This document shows positions 17,121-27,018 of a DNA stretch of 64,000 nucleotides, piece after piece (the first letter of the stretch is position 1; every line of letters begins with the position of its first letter). The position numbers were made by a program, and so were the translations under genes. The stretch comes from Arthrobacter sp. NicSoilC5. Its GTDB lineage: Bacteria; Actinomycetota; Actinomycetes; Actinomycetales; Micrococcaceae. The notes beneath the pieces are model-generated. The model was given only the letters and a program-made list of their open reading frames with translations. It did not search any database and was not told where the DNA came from. Location: positions 3,162,001 through 3,226,000 of the forward strand of contig NZ_AP024660.1 of assembly GCF_019977395.1 (NCBI RefSeq), in the 5' to 3' direction.

Positions 17121-17126
17121 TACCCT
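17121..17126 (+). promoter_or_regulatory. possible -10 box TACCCT for leaderless serS
   Basis: TACCCT ends 6 bases before the serS GTG, the spacing expected if transcription starts at the start codon. No purine-rich ribosome binding site is present. Confidence 0.4.
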
Positions 17127-17132
17127 TGTCTG

Positions 17133-18413
17133 GTGATCGACGTAAAAGACCTCAGCGAAAACCCGGACAAGTTCCGTGCCAGCCAGCGCGCCCGCGGCGC
17201 GGACGAATCAGTGGTGGACGCGATCATCTCCGCGAATTCCGCCCGCCGCGAGGCCCTGCTCCGCTTCGAGAACCTCCGCGCGGAGCAGAACGCCTTCGGC
17301 AAGAAGGTAGCGAAGGCCAAGGGCGAGGAGAAGCAGGCCCTGCTGGCCGAGGTCAAGGAGCTGGCCAATTCGGTCAAGGCCGCGTCCGCAGAGGCCGATG
17401 CCGCCCAGACCAAGCAGGAAGAACTGCTGCGCACCATCCCCAACCTGGTGGAGGACGGCGTTCCCGAGGGCGGCGAGGACGACTACGTGGTGGTCAAGAC
17501 CGTTGGCACCCCGCGCGAATTCCCCGACTTCGAGCCCAAAGACCACCTGGAGATCGGTGAGCTGATCGGCGCCATCGACATGGAACGCGGCGCCAAGGTC
17601 TCCGGCGCGCGCTTCTACTTCCTGCGCGGCGTGGGTGCCCGGTTGGAGATGGCACTGCTGCAGATGGCCATGGACCAGGCCATCCAAGCCGGCTTCATCC
17701 CCATGATCACCCCCACCCTGGTGCGCCCCGAGACGATGCAGGGCACCGGCTTCGATGTGAAGCACGACGCCGAGATCTACCGTCTCGCCGAAGACGACCT
17801 TTACCTGGTTGGCACCTCAGAGGTGGCCCTGGCCGGGTACCACGCCGACGAGATCCTGGACTTCTCCGCCGGTCCCATCCGCTACGCGGGCCAGAGCTCC
17901 TGCTACCGCCGCGAAGCCGGATCCCACGGCAAGGACACCCGCGGCATCATTCGCGTGCACCAGTTCAACAAGGTTGAGATGTTCATCTACACCACGGTTG
18001 AAGAAGCTGCCGCAGAGCACCAGCGCCTCCTGGCCTGGGAAGAGGAAATGCTGGCCAAGTGCGAGCTGCCGTACCGGGTCATCGACACCGCGGCCGGCGA
18101 CCTCGGCACCTCCGCGGCACGCAAGTACGACTGCGAAGCCTGGGTCCCCACGCAGAACGCCTACCGCGAGCTGACGTCCACCTCCAACTGCACCACGTTC
18201 CAGGCCCGCCGCCTGAACATCCGTGAACGGGTGGTCAACGCGGAAGGCGTCTCCAAGGGCACCCGCGCCGTGGCCACGCTGAACGGCACCCTGGCCACCA
18301 CCCGGTGGATCGTGGCGCTGCTTGAGCACCACCAGAACGCGGACGGCTCCGTCAACGTCCCCAAGGCGCTGCAGAAGTACCTGGGCGGCCTCGAGGTCCT
18401 CCCGGTCCTCTAG
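17133..18413 (+). CDS. serS: seryl-tRNA synthetase
   Basis: Charges tRNA-Ser with serine. At 426 residues it has the normal length: an N-terminal coiled-coil tRNA-binding arm (about 30-105, rich in Lys/Glu/Ala) and a class II catalytic core with [28 protein letters not shown] (motif 2) and the C-terminal motif 3 region NGTLATTRW. It starts with GTG ([14 protein letters not shown]) and has no ribosome binding site. The mRNA is probably leaderless. An inverted repeat 12 bases after the stop may act as terminator. Confidence 0.96.
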   Translation: MIDVKDLSENPDKFRASQRARGADESVVDAIISANSARREALLRFENLRAEQNAFGKKVAKAKGEEKQALLAEVKELANSVKAASAEADAAQTKQEELLRTIPNLVEDGVPEGGEDDYVVVKTVGTPREFPDFEPKDHLEIGELIGAIDMERGAKVSGARFYFLRGVGARLEMALLQMAMDQAIQAGFIPMITPTLVRPETMQGTGFDVKHDAEIYRLAEDDLYLVGTSEVALAGYHADEILDFSAGPIRYAGQSSCYRREAGSHGKDTRGIIRVHQFNKVEMFIYTTVEEAAAEHQRLLAWEEEMLAKCELPYRVIDTAAGDLGTSAARKYDCEAWVPTQNAYRELTSTSNCTTFQARRLNIRERVVNAEGVSKGTRAVATLNGTLATTRWIVALLEHHQNADGSVNVPKALQKYLGGLEVLPVL

Positions 18414-18424
18414 GCTTCCACTCA

Positions 18425-18477
18425 TAAGCTTGTTCGCGGATCCGACCCTACGTGGTTCTGATCCGCGGACGAGCTTA
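18425..18477 (+). repeat. inverted repeat IR1 (18-base arms), possible serS terminator
   Basis: Arms 18425-18442 (TAAGCTTGTTCGCGGATC) and 18460-18477 match at 16 of 18 positions across a 17-base loop. No T-run follows. The core TTGTTCGCGGATC is closely related to IR2 on the other side of the next gene (TTGTTCGCCGATC). Confidence 0.75.
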
Positions 18478-18551
18478 GGTCCGCCTCGTGGTTGTCCACA
18501 TGCAGGCGCCGGCCCCGTATCCCTGCTTCCACTGTCGCGCATCATGATGGC

Positions 18552-19559
18552 ATGGATGTACCGCCGGGACTGATTGATACTGCCGCCATTCTCCGCACAG
18601 GCGCCGGCACTGATGCCGTGCACCGTGCCTTCAAAGCGGGGCAACTGGTGCGGATTCGCCGGGGTTTCTACGTTCCCACCGAAGACTGGCTTCGTGCACT
18701 GCCCTCCCGGCGCTTCGAATGGACGACGACGGCAGTTGCCAGGTCAGTCAAAGGTGCAGTTCTGTGCGGGCTTACGGCAGCGGTGGCCAGTGGGTTGCCA
18801 ACACTTGGAACGCCACCCTGCGTGGAACTTGCCACAACGCTTCCCGGCCGCAGCGGCGTCAGAAATTCGCCGCTGCTGGTACTGGGTGGGGACGCTTCCG
18901 CCGGGAACGTCCGCCGCACGCGTTCCTATCCGCTTCGGTACCGCCTTATGACCGGGTTCAATGCCGTGCCCTTTGGCGAGTTCCTCTGTTCAGGGCTCAC
19001 CAAGACCACCGTGGACGTACTGGCCTCAGCGGAGCTTAGCCAGGCCCTGGTGCTCGCGGACGGGGCCGCCCGCAGGCTACTGCCAGATGGCGTGCTGGAG
19101 GAGGGTGTCAGCCTCCTGTCCGTGCCGGAAATTGCCGCTGGCATAGCGGCCCTTCCTTCCGCTGCTGCCCGCTGCCGCGCGGAGCGTGCGGCCGGCCTTG
19201 CCAGCCCGCAGCCGGAGTCGGTTGGTGAGTCCTACAGCCGTGCCGTCTTTGAATTCCTCGGCTTTGAGCAACCGGTCCTTCAGCAGGTCTTCAGGGATGG
19301 CGCCGGCTTCATCGGCAGGAGTGACTTCTGGTGGCCCCGGCAAAGCGTGGTGGGTGAATTCGACGGCAAAGGGAAGTACGTGGAGTTTGCCCGGCGGAAC
19401 GGGATCAGCGCAGAGGAGGCTGTTTACCGGGAGAAGCTCCGCGAAGACCGGATCCGTGCCCTCGGCCATGGTTTCGTCCGGTGGGGGTGGGCAGACCTGA
19501 CGGACCCAAACAAGCTGCGTTACAAGCTCCTCGCCGCAGGCCTCCGCCCGCGCCCGTAG
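18552..19559 (+). CDS. AbiEi-like winged-helix / DUF559-like nuclease-fold protein
   Basis: A 335-residue protein, starting MDVPPGLIDTAAIL. The first ~60 residues resemble the winged helix of type IV AbiEi antitoxins (AFKAGQLVRIRRGFYVP). The C-terminal ~110 residues resemble the DUF559/Vsr-like endonuclease fold, with SDFWWPRQSVVGEFDGKGKY providing Asp, Glu and Lys of a possible catalytic set. No toxin gene (AbiEii) accompanies it, so it is an orphan. Related inverted repeats lie on both sides. Function is unknown; defence or DNA repair is possible but unproven. Confidence 0.7.
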   Translation: MDVPPGLIDTAAILRTGAGTDAVHRAFKAGQLVRIRRGFYVPTEDWLRALPSRRFEWTTTAVARSVKGAVLCGLTAAVASGLPTLGTPPCVELATTLPGRSGVRNSPLLVLGGDASAGNVRRTRSYPLRYRLMTGFNAVPFGEFLCSGLTKTTVDVLASAELSQALVLADGAARRLLPDGVLEEGVSLLSVPEIAAGIAALPSAAARCRAERAAGLASPQPESVGESYSRAVFEFLGFEQPVLQQVFRDGAGFIGRSDFWWPRQSVVGEFDGKGKYVEFARRNGISAEEAVYREKLREDRIRALGHGFVRWGWADLTDPNKLRYKLLAAGLRPRP

Positions 19560-19581
19560 CCTGCCGCCGCCTGAATCAGAG

Positions 19582-19628
19582 CCTTGTTCGCCGATCGGAA
19601 CGCTGAAGGCGCGGATGCGCGAACAAGG
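19582..19628 (+). repeat. inverted repeat IR2 (perfect 10-base arms)
   Basis: CCTTGTTCGC (19582-19591) pairs exactly with GCGAACAAGG (19619-19628). Outer GAATC (19573-19577) and GATTC further out extend the dyad. It follows the AbiEi/nuclease-like gene by 22 bases and shares TTGTTCGC-GATC with IR1. Confidence 0.75.
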
Positions 19629-19794
19629 TCGGGATTCGAGGAATCAAGTGCCCTCCTAACGGACAGGACCGCTCAGGGCCGGGGTGAAGGCACGCGCCGG
19701 CAAGCGCATCCATGTGGAAACCCGCCGTGTTAACCAACAGTTCAATAAACCTGTGGTCCGCGTCCTAGCGCGTGTCAGTTAGGTCTGCTTCACT

Positions 19795-20688
19795 ATGTGG
19801 ATGACAACGCTGACTGAAACCTCAGTCGCCGGCAACGATGACCGGCGAGACAACAATCGAGACTACAACCAGAACAACATCAGCCTCGCCGCGGTGGACC
19901 GGAAATTCATGGTCGCCCTGGACGTGGACGGCACCCTGGTCAACCACGACGGGCATATGTCCCCTGGCGTACGGGAAGCCGCGCAGGCCGTCGTGGCCGC
20001 CGGGCACGAGGTGATGATCGCCACCGGCCGCTCCCTGAACGCCACGCTTCCCATCATCGAGAAGATCGGCATCGAGCGCGGGTACGCCGTCTGCTGCAAC
20101 GGCGGCGTGACCCTCCGGCTCCACCCGGAACTGGACAACGGCTACGAGGTCATCCACAAAGCCACGTTTGATCCCGCCCCGGCGCTGCGTGCCCTCCGCG
20201 AACGGCTTCCGTCCGCCAAGTATGCGCTTGAGGACGCTGACGGCAACTTCCTCTCCACCGAACGGTTCCAGGATGCCAGCTTCGGGGTGGAGGCGGTAGG
20301 CGTCGACTTCCACACCATGCTGGAGGCAACAGCCGTCCGCGTGGTGGTGTTCAGCACCGAAAACACGCCCGAGGAGTTCAACGAGGCCATCAACCACGTG
20401 GGCCTCGCGGGGGTGACCTACTCGGTGGGCTGGACTGCGTGGCTGGACATCGCCGCAGCGGGTGTGACCAAGGCCAGCGCCCTGGAAAACCTGCGGGTCC
20501 GCCTTGGCTTCGAAGAACACCTGACGGTTGCGGTGGGGGACGGCCGGAACGACATCGAAATGCTCACCTGGGCCGGCCGCGGCGTCGCCATGGGGCAGGC
20601 CCCGGCGGAAGTGGTCGCCGCAGCGGACGAAGTCACTCACTCAGTGCACGACGACGGCGCCGCCCACGTGCTGCGCAGCCTCCTCTAA
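19795..20688 (+). CDS. HAD-IIB (Cof-type) hydrolase
   Basis: A 297-residue phosphatase of the haloacid dehalogenase superfamily. A hydrophilic N-terminal extension of about 35 residues precedes motif I, ALDVDGTLVNHDG, with the nucleophile and acid/base aspartates. Motif II is MIATGRS, and motif III/IV is VAVGDGRNDIEML. The type IIB cap lies between about 120 and 240. It probably acts on a sugar phosphate or similar. The start may be the ATG at 19795 or the in-frame ATG at 19801. The substrate is unknown. Confidence 0.88.
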   Translation: MWMTTLTETSVAGNDDRRDNNRDYNQNNISLAAVDRKFMVALDVDGTLVNHDGHMSPGVREAAQAVVAAGHEVMIATGRSLNATLPIIEKIGIERGYAVCCNGGVTLRLHPELDNGYEVIHKATFDPAPALRALRERLPSAKYALEDADGNFLSTERFQDASFGVEAVGVDFHTMLEATAVRVVVFSTENTPEEFNEAINHVGLAGVTYSVGWTAWLDIAAAGVTKASALENLRVRLGFEEHLTVAVGDGRNDIEMLTWAGRGVAMGQAPAEVVAAADEVTHSVHDDGAAHVLRSLL

Positions 20689-20754
20689 GGCGCTGAGGGC
20701 ACCGTCCGCTGCCGCGATTCCGGTGCGGGCCTGGAGCCAAGGCAGAATAGAGGC

Positions 20755-21339
20755 ATGACCCTTACGACGTTCGCCCTCGTCCGCCATGGCCAGACCGACT
20801 GGAATGCCGAGCGCCGGCTGCAGGGATCAACCGACATCCCCCTGAACGACGTCGGACGCGGCCAGGCGCGGGACGCCGTCGGCATCCTGGCTCCGTACGA
20901 ATGGGACGCCATCGTCTCCTCCCCGCTCAGCCGCGCTGCCGAGACCGCGGACCTGATCGCCGAAGGGCTCGGGCTCACCGTGGCCCGGCGCGTCCCGGAA
21001 CTCACCGAACGCAGCTTCGGCCCGGCCGAAGGGATGCAGGCCGGCCCCGAGCTGGAGGCGCTGCGCGTGCCCGGCGGGTTCAAGGGCGCCGAAAGTGAAG
21101 ACGAAGCCGCCGACCGCGGCCTCGCAGCGCTGGAAGCCCTGGCCGGGGAGTTCCGCGGCCAGCGGCTCCTGGTGGTCACGCATGGCACGCTGCTGCGCGT
21201 CAGCCTCAGCCGCGCCATCGGCCAGACGCTGGCGAGCGTGGACAATGCGGCCCTCAACCTGGCGCACCACCACGCGATCGATGGCTGGAAGCTGGAGTAC
21301 TTCAACGGTGAGCCGGTCCTGGCCGCCACCGGGAGCTAA
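20755..21339 (+). CDS. histidine phosphatase (phosphoglycerate-mutase-like)
   Basis: A 194-residue enzyme of the histidine phosphatase branch. The catalytic RHGQTDWN contains phospho-acceptor His11, and VVTHGTLLRVSL carries the second conserved His. It should dephosphorylate a small metabolite; cofactor-dependent mutase function is less likely given the short length. It follows the HAD phosphatase gene by 66 bases on the same strand, so the two may be co-transcribed. Confidence 0.88.
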   Translation: MTLTTFALVRHGQTDWNAERRLQGSTDIPLNDVGRGQARDAVGILAPYEWDAIVSSPLSRAAETADLIAEGLGLTVARRVPELTERSFGPAEGMQAGPELEALRVPGGFKGAESEDEAADRGLAALEALAGEFRGQRLLVVTHGTLLRVSLSRAIGQTLASVDNAALNLAHHHAIDGWKLEYFNGEPVLAATGS

Positions 21340-21365
21340 AGCCCGGAAAAGCCCTGCGGCAATTG

Positions 21366-21376
21366 ACGACGGCGGG
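21366..21376 (+). repeat. intergenic 11-mer ACGACGGCGGG, copy 4
   Basis: Exact copy in the 67-base gap between the convergent histidine phosphatase and HTH-protein genes. Confidence 0.5.
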
Positions 21377-21406
21377 ACCCGGCTCAGGCGGTCAGCCCAC
21401 CAGCGC

Positions 21407-22006
21407 TCAGCGCACCTCAAGGATCAGCGCCAGCAGTCTCGCGGCAGCGGGCCGGGCGGCGTGTTCCTCATTCCACTGTGCCCGGGCCACCGCTTTGCTG
21501 ACGGCCTGGGTGGTGATGCCCAGCTCCTGCGCCACCGCTTTCTGCTGGCCGCGGACCCCGGGGGTCAGCAGGTCCAGCACGCGCCATTCCGCGCCTGACC
21601 GGTCGCGCACGATATGGCCCAGCAGCCGCAGGATTGCTTCGGCGTCGTGGGCAACGTCGACCAGTGGCCCCTCCACCGCAACCGGCACCCGCTCCTTGCT
21701 GGTGCGGAGCCGGTCCACGGCCCGGCGCGCATAGACCAGGCCGTGCCCGGACGCGTCCTTGACCTGGTTGGGCAGCGGCTCGTTCACGGGCCCCGCTCCG
21801 ATACCCACGTACCAGTGCCCGCTTCGCAGCGCGATCAGCGCGGCGTCCACGGCCTGGTGCGGGCAGTCGACGATCCCCTGGACTTCGTCCTCGACCGACC
21901 TGTCAAAATCCAGGCGCGCGGGAATGTGCCGCAGCGCCTTGAGCAGCTGCGGCACCTGGTCGCCGTCGCGGCGGCTGTCCGTCTGGTTGATGGTCAGGGT
22001 GAACAT
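21407..22006 (-). CDS. conserved protein with C-terminal helix-turn-helix
   Basis: A 199-residue protein starting MFTLTINQTDSRRDGD. The N-terminal ~130 residues have no domain I can name with certainty, though the IDQ/SRRDGD opening recalls SatD-like proteins. A helix-turn-helix is visible at about 155-180 (AVAQELGITTQAVSKAVAR). It may be a transcription regulator or DNA-associated factor. It lies downstream of katE on the same strand but behind a probable terminator, so it is likely transcribed separately. Confidence 0.6.
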   Translation of the reverse strand: MFTLTINQTDSRRDGDQVPQLLKALRHIPARLDFDRSVEDEVQGIVDCPHQAVDAALIALRSGHWYVGIGAGPVNEPLPNQVKDASGHGLVYARRAVDRLRTSKERVPVAVEGPLVDVAHDAEAILRLLGHIVRDRSGAEWRVLDLLTPGVRGQQKAVAQELGITTQAVSKAVARAQWNEEHAARPAAARLLALILEVR

Positions 22007-22090
22007 TCTGGGTCCACACTACCCGGAAGTAGGAATTGCGAAACGGCCGGTTTCGCCTTGGGCGGCCCGCCGGTCCCCACCCCGGCAAAC

Positions 22091-22129
22091 GGCTGGGAGT
22101 CCGCATCGCATGGACGCGGACCCCCAGCC
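22091..22129 (-). terminator. hairpin after katE
   Basis: Arms GGCTGGGAGTCCGC (22091-22104) and GCGGACCCCCAGCC (22116-22129) pair at 13 of 14 positions, 28 bases beyond the katE stop. The following run is only weakly T-rich on the minus strand. Confidence 0.65.
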
Positions 22130-22156
22130 ACAGACCGGCAGGCCAACAGGCCCGGG

Positions 22157-24388
22157 TCAGTTTCCCTGTTCCGCAGCGGCGCCCGCTGCCGGGAAACGGT
22201 CCCAGGCGCGGTGGGCGGCGATGAGCCCCGAAAGTTCGGTGGTTACCGAGGCAGCATCGTTCCCGCCAATTACCCCTGCGGCCCCCTGCGGGATGCCGGC
22301 CGCTTCCAGGACGGCCGAGCCGGAGCCCCAGGCGGCGATGGCCTTGGCATGGCGGTAGGCCTCGGACAGCATGAGAGCCACCCGCGGATCCAGTCCGTCA
22401 GCCGGCTCCCCGGCCTTGGCGTCGCGCCCCGCGGACGCATCGGGCGCGGGCTGCTTGCCCCCGGCCACGATGAGGGCGTCAAACTCTGTGGACCGTGCCG
22501 TGAGGAAGGTCCGCTGCACCGTCACCGACGACCCGTCGGAGGAAAGCACGCCCCCGTTGGGTGCGATGACCAGCGGGACCATGCCCTCGCCGTCGAGCGC
22601 CTTCCGGGCCGCCTCCACCTGGGACAGGTCGCTGGAGGGATCGGCGATGATGCCCACAATGCGCCCGGCAACAGGCCACGTTCCACCCACCTGGGACACG
22701 GAAGGGCTGGGATCCCGGTCCGGGACCTGCTCCGTGGCCTCCGGCGCGGGCATGCCCAGGCCGGCGGCCACCGCGGTGCAGAGCCCGGAGTCGATATTGG
22801 CCAGGGCCTGCAGCTGGCGTTCGCGGACGGCGCTTTCGTAGCACTTGCCGAGCTCGAACGTGTAGGCCTGGATCACATGGTCCTGCTCCACGGCGCTCAG
22901 GCTGCGGAAGAACAGCCGGGCCTGGCTGTAGTGGTCATCGAAGGAGGCCGGGTTGCGCCGCTCCTTGATGGATTCCGCCACCGCTTCCGGTACGTCCACG
23001 AACGCGCCCATGTCCTGCCCGGCCAGGAACGGGCAGCCGCCATCCAGCGAATTGGGCCGGTAGGGGGCAACCCCGGAGTGGACCGCCGTTTGGTGCATGC
23101 CGTCGCGGAGCATGTCGTTGACCGGGGCCTGCGGCCGGTTGATGGGGATCTGCGCGAAGTTGGGGCCGCCCAGGCGTGAAATCTGGGTGTCCAGGTAGGA
23201 GAACAGGCGCACCTGCAGCAGGGGATCGTTGGTGACGTCGATGCCCGGAACCAGGTGCCCCGGGTGGAAGGCCACCTGCTCGGTTTCCGCGAAGTAGTTG
23301 GTGGGGTTCGCGTTAAGGGTCATGAGCCCGATGGGCTGCACCGGCGCCAGTTCCTCGGGGACGAATTTGGTGGGATCCAGCAGGTCGATTCCCTGGAACA
23401 TCTGGTCTTCCGTGTCCGGGAAGGTCTGGATTCCCAGTTCCCACTCCGGGTAGGCGCCGGCCTCGATGGCATCAGCCAGATCGCGCCGGTGGAAGTCCGG
23501 GTCCATGCCGTTGATGATCTGGGCTTCTTCCCAGACCAGCGAGTGCACGCCCTGCTTGGGCTTCCAGTGGAACTTCACCAGGGTGGTGTCGCCGGCGGCG
23601 TTGACGAGCCGGAAGGTGTGGACGCCGAAGCCCTCCATGGTCCGGTATGACCGGGGGATGCCGCGGTCCGACATGTTCCACAGGGTGTGGGCCTGCGCCT
23701 CGGTGTGGAGCGATACGAAGTCCCAGAACGTGTCGTGCGCGCTCTGGGCCTGCGGAATCTCGCGGTCCGGGTGGGGCTTGGCCGCGTGCACCACATCCGG
23801 GAACTTCATGCCGTCCTGGATGAAGAAGACGGGAATGTTGTTCCCTACGAGGTCGTAGGTGCCCTCATCGGTGTAGAACTTCGTGGAGAACCCCCGGGTG
23901 TCCCGCACGGCGTCGGCTGACCCACGGGAGCCAAGCACCGTGGAAAACCGAACAAACACGGGCGTTTCGACGTCCGCGGCAAGGAAACCGGCGCGCGTTA
24001 CCTTCGACGCCGTGCCGTAGGACCGGAACACCCCGTGCGCGCCCGCGCCGCGTGCGTGGACAACGCGCTCCGGGATCCGTTCGTGGTCAAAGTGGGTGAT
24101 CTTCTCGCGCAGGTGGTGGTCCTGCAGCAGGATGGGGCCGCGGGCGCCGGCCTTCAGGGAATGGTCCGTATCCTGCAGCCGCAGGCCCTGGGCCGTGGTC
24201 AGGTACTGGCCGGACTGGGCGCGGGCGGTGGCCGGCGCGCCGGTAGGGCTGCCCGTGGGGGACACGGCCTCGGGGCCGCGCTGGTCCGGTTTGGGCGGCA
24301 ACGGCTCCCGCGGGCTGGTGGGCTCCTCGAACGCCGGCGGCTCGCTGGACGGAGCCCCGGGAATTACAACGTCGTCTTCGGCTGGCAT
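22157..24388 (-). CDS. katE: large-subunit catalase (HPII/KatE type)
   Basis: Decomposes hydrogen peroxide in the cytoplasm. At 743 residues it belongs to the large-subunit clade. The catalase core (about 75-570) shows the distal His111 in [26 protein letters not shown], and the haem-ligand Tyr region [15 protein letters not shown]-terminal flavodoxin/GATase-like domain (about 590-735, [21 protein letters not shown]) is typical of HPII. The N-terminus is a long Pro/Glu-rich arm. The upstream gap shared with phosphoketolase contains CTAAGC-TT-GCTTAG, likely a stress-related control site. Confidence 0.95.
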   Translation of the reverse strand: MPAEDDVVIPGAPSSEPPAFEEPTSPREPLPPKPDQRGPEAVSPTGSPTGAPATARAQSGQYLTTAQGLRLQDTDHSLKAGARGPILLQDHHLREKITHFDHERIPERVVHARGAGAHGVFRSYGTASKVTRAGFLAADVETPVFVRFSTVLGSRGSADAVRDTRGFSTKFYTDEGTYDLVGNNIPVFFIQDGMKFPDVVHAAKPHPDREIPQAQSAHDTFWDFVSLHTEAQAHTLWNMSDRGIPRSYRTMEGFGVHTFRLVNAAGDTTLVKFHWKPKQGVHSLVWEEAQIINGMDPDFHRRDLADAIEAGAYPEWELGIQTFPDTEDQMFQGIDLLDPTKFVPEELAPVQPIGLMTLNANPTNYFAETEQVAFHPGHLVPGIDVTNDPLLQVRLFSYLDTQISRLGGPNFAQIPINRPQAPVNDMLRDGMHQTAVHSGVAPYRPNSLDGGCPFLAGQDMGAFVDVPEAVAESIKERRNPASFDDHYSQARLFFRSLSAVEQDHVIQAYTFELGKCYESAVRERQLQALANIDSGLCTAVAAGLGMPAPEATEQVPDRDPSPSVSQVGGTWPVAGRIVGIIADPSSDLSQVEAARKALDGEGMVPLVIAPNGGVLSSDGSSVTVQRTFLTARSTEFDALIVAGGKQPAPDASAGRDAKAGEPADGLDPRVALMLSEAYRHAKAIAAWGSGSAVLEAAGIPQGAAGVIGGNDAASVTTELSGLIAAHRAWDRFPAAGAAAEQGN

Positions 24389-24438
24389 GTCTTGATCTCC
24401 CCACGTTTTGATGTTCCCAGCCTCCGCCTCAGCGAAAG

Positions 24439-24452
24439 CTAAGCTTGCTTAG
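24439..24452. promoter_or_regulatory. palindrome CTAAGC-TT-GCTTAG between katE and phosphoketolase
   Basis: Six-base arms around a TT centre, 50 bases upstream of katE and about 125 upstream of the phosphoketolase gene. Toward katE it reads TAAGCAAGCTTAGCTTTC, closely like the LapA-like gene upstream region. TACCCT just beside it could be a -10 box for the phosphoketolase direction. Confidence 0.5.
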
Positions 24453-24575
24453 TACCCTACAGGTGCCGAAGGCGGTAAAGGGAAGGTCCGACGGCGGGGG
24501 TTGCCTCCCTGCCCCTCCATCTGTTGCGATGGGGAAACGGCCGCCTGCAGCGGCACACCCGAGGTGAGGATGGTT

Positions 24576-27014
24576 ATGGCCGGCAGCACTGGGCGCGATG
24601 GAATGCAGGACACAATGCAGCAGGACGACGTGTGGCAGGAAGGCATCGGGCAGGGGGAACTGGAACTCGTCGACCGCTGGTGGCGCGCCGCCAACTATCT
24701 CTCGGTGGGCCAGATCTACCTGCGGTCCAACCCGCTGCTGCGCGAGCCACTGCAGGCTGAGGACACCAAGTCCCGCCTGCTGGGCCACTGGGGCACCACG
24801 CCCGGGCTCAACTTCGTGTACGCCCACCTGAACCGCGTCATCCGCCGCGACTCACTGGAGATGCTCTTCGTGGCAGGTCCCGGCCATGGCGGCCCCGCCG
24901 TCGTCGCCAATGCCTGGCTGGAGGGAACCTACTCCGAAATCTATGCCCACGTGGGCAATGACGAGGCCGGCCTGGCGGAACTGTTCCGGCAGTTCTCCTA
25001 CCCGGGCGGCATCCCCAGCCACGCCGCACCGGAAAGCCCGGGCTCCATCAGCGAGGGCGGCGAACTGGGATACTGCCTGGCCCACGCCTACGGATCGGTC
25101 TTCGACAACCCGCAGCTGGTGACCGCCGTCGTGATCGGTGACGGCGAGGCGGAGACCGGACCGCTGGCCGCCAGCTGGCACTCCCACAACTTCCTGGACC
25201 CGGCCACTGACGGTGCCGTGCTGCCCATCCTGCACCTGAACGGCTACAAGATCGCCAACCCCACGGTCCTGGCCCGGATGCCGCAGGACCAGCTGGAGCA
25301 GCTGCTGCGCGGCTACGGCCATGAGCCGTATTTCGTGACGGTGGCGGATCCGGACAACACGGAGCAGGCGCACCGGGATTTCGCGGCCGTGCTGGACCGC
25401 TGCCTGGCCGATATCAAGGCCATCCAGGACGCCCACCGGCAGGATCCGGATGCAGAAGAGGCGGGGGAGGGCGGCCACCGCTGGCCCATGATCGTCCTGC
25501 GCTCGCCCAAGGGCTGGACCGGGCCGGGCACCGTGGACGGGCTGCAGGTGGAAGGCACGTGGCGGGCGCACCAGGTGCCGCTGTCCGAGGTCCGCACCAA
25601 CGGGGAGCACCTGAAGCAGTTGGAGGAGTGGCTGCAGTCATACCGCCCGGACGAACAGTTCGACGGCGACGGCAGGCTCCGGCCCGACGTCGCACGGGGT
25701 GCGCCCGCCGGTGACTTCCGCATGAGTGCCACACCGCACGCCAACGGCGGACTGCTCCGACGCGCGCTGAAACTGCCCGCGTACCAGGACCACGCCGTGG
25801 AGGTGCCCAACCCGGGAACCGACCGGGTCAGCCCGATGATCACCCTCGGCTCCTGGATGCGGGACGTCATCGCACAGAACATGGACAACTTCCGGCTGTT
25901 CGGCCCGGACGAGACGGCGTCCAACAGGCTGCAGAACGTCTACGAGGTCACCGACAAGGTGTGGCAGTACCGGATTGACGACGTCGACGAGCACCTGGCA
26001 CGGTCCGGACGGGTGATGGAGGTACTGAGCGAGCACCTGTGCCAGGGCTGGCTGGAAGGCTACCTCCTCACCGGCCGCCACGGCGTGTTTAACTGCTACG
26101 AAGCTTTCGTCCACATCGTCGATTCGATGTTCAACCAGCACGCAAAGTGGCTGAAGGTATCCCGCAAACTTCACTGGCGCCAGCCGGTCCCCTCGCTGAA
26201 CTACCTGCTGTCCTCCCACGTGTGGCAGCAGGACCACAACGGTTTCTCGCACCAGGACCCGGGCTTCATCGACCACGCGGTCAACAAAAGGGCCGAGGTC
26301 ATCCGGGTGTACCTGCCGCCGGACGCCAACACCCTGCTGTCCGTCATGGAGCACTGCCTGGCGTCGACGGACTACGTGAACATCGTGGTCAGCGGCAAGC
26401 AGCCCTCGCCCACCTGGCTGGGCCCGGCCGATGCCGCCAACCACTGCCACCGCGGCCTGGGCATCTGGACGTTCGCCGGCTCCGAGGTGCCCGGCGAGGA
26501 GCCCGACGTCGTACTGGCCTGCGCGGGCGACGTCCCCACCGTGGAGACCGTTGCCGCCGCGGAACTGCTCCGCAACGGCGCCCCCGGCCTCAAGGTGCGG
26601 GTGGTCAACGTAGTGGACCTGATGCGGCTGCAGGACGAAAGCGAGCACCCGCACGGCCTCCCCGCCCATGACTTCGACGGCATCTTCACCGCTGACAAAC
26701 CCGTCATCTTCGCGTACCACGGCTACCCGGCGCTGATCCACCGGCTGGCGTACCGGCGCACCAACCAGCAGGGGCTTCACGTGCACGGCTACAAGGAAGA
26801 GGGGACCACCACCACCCCGTTCGATATGGCCATGCTCAACGGCATCGACCGCTTCACCCTGGCCATCGACGCGATCGATCGCGTACCGGGCCTTGCCGAG
26901 AAGCACTCACTCCTGCGCCAGGACCTGCAGGACCGGCGCAACCGGGCGCGCGAACACACCCGCACGCACGGCGAGGACCCGGAAGAAATCCGGAACTGGA
27001 AACTGGGCGGCTGA
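24576..27014 (+). CDS. xfp: xylulose 5-phosphate/fructose 6-phosphate phosphoketolase
   Basis: Cleaves xylulose 5-phosphate (and often fructose 6-phosphate) to acetyl phosphate plus a shorter sugar phosphate, using thiamine diphosphate. At about 812 residues the length is normal. Family signatures are [15 protein letters not shown] near residue 35, [30 protein letters not shown] and [16 protein letters not shown] (cofactor region). The ATG at 24576 sits 6 bases after GTGAGG; an ATG two codons upstream is also possible. It is divergent from katE. No acetate kinase or phosphotransacetylase gene is next to it. Confidence 0.95.
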   Translation: MAGSTGRDGMQDTMQQDDVWQEGIGQGELELVDRWWRAANYLSVGQIYLRSNPLLREPLQAEDTKSRLLGHWGTTPGLNFVYAHLNRVIRRDSLEMLFVAGPGHGGPAVVANAWLEGTYSEIYAHVGNDEAGLAELFRQFSYPGGIPSHAAPESPGSISEGGELGYCLAHAYGSVFDNPQLVTAVVIGDGEAETGPLAASWHSHNFLDPATDGAVLPILHLNGYKIANPTVLARMPQDQLEQLLRGYGHEPYFVTVADPDNTEQAHRDFAAVLDRCLADIKAIQDAHRQDPDAEEAGEGGHRWPMIVLRSPKGWTGPGTVDGLQVEGTWRAHQVPLSEVRTNGEHLKQLEEWLQSYRPDEQFDGDGRLRPDVARGAPAGDFRMSATPHANGGLLRRALKLPAYQDHAVEVPNPGTDRVSPMITLGSWMRDVIAQNMDNFRLFGPDETASNRLQNVYEVTDKVWQYRIDDVDEHLARSGRVMEVLSEHLCQGWLEGYLLTGRHGVFNCYEAFVHIVDSMFNQHAKWLKVSRKLHWRQPVPSLNYLLSSHVWQQDHNGFSHQDPGFIDHAVNKRAEVIRVYLPPDANTLLSVMEHCLASTDYVNIVVSGKQPSPTWLGPADAANHCHRGLGIWTFAGSEVPGEEPDVVLACAGDVPTVETVAAAELLRNGAPGLKVRVVNVVDLMRLQDESEHPHGLPAHDFDGIFTADKPVIFAYHGYPALIHRLAYRRTNQQGLHVHGYKEEGTTTTPFDMAMLNGIDRFTLAIDAIDRVPGLAEKHSLLRQDLQDRRNRAREHTRTHGEDPEEIRNWKLGG

Positions 27015-27018
27015 CGCC

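Noticed and set aside
21614..23179. A 521-codon plus-strand frame opposite katE
   Set aside because: Shadow of katE with low-complexity translation and no family motifs.
25638..26906. A 422-codon minus-strand frame opposite phosphoketolase
   Set aside because: Shadow of xfp; codon bias belongs to the plus-strand frame.
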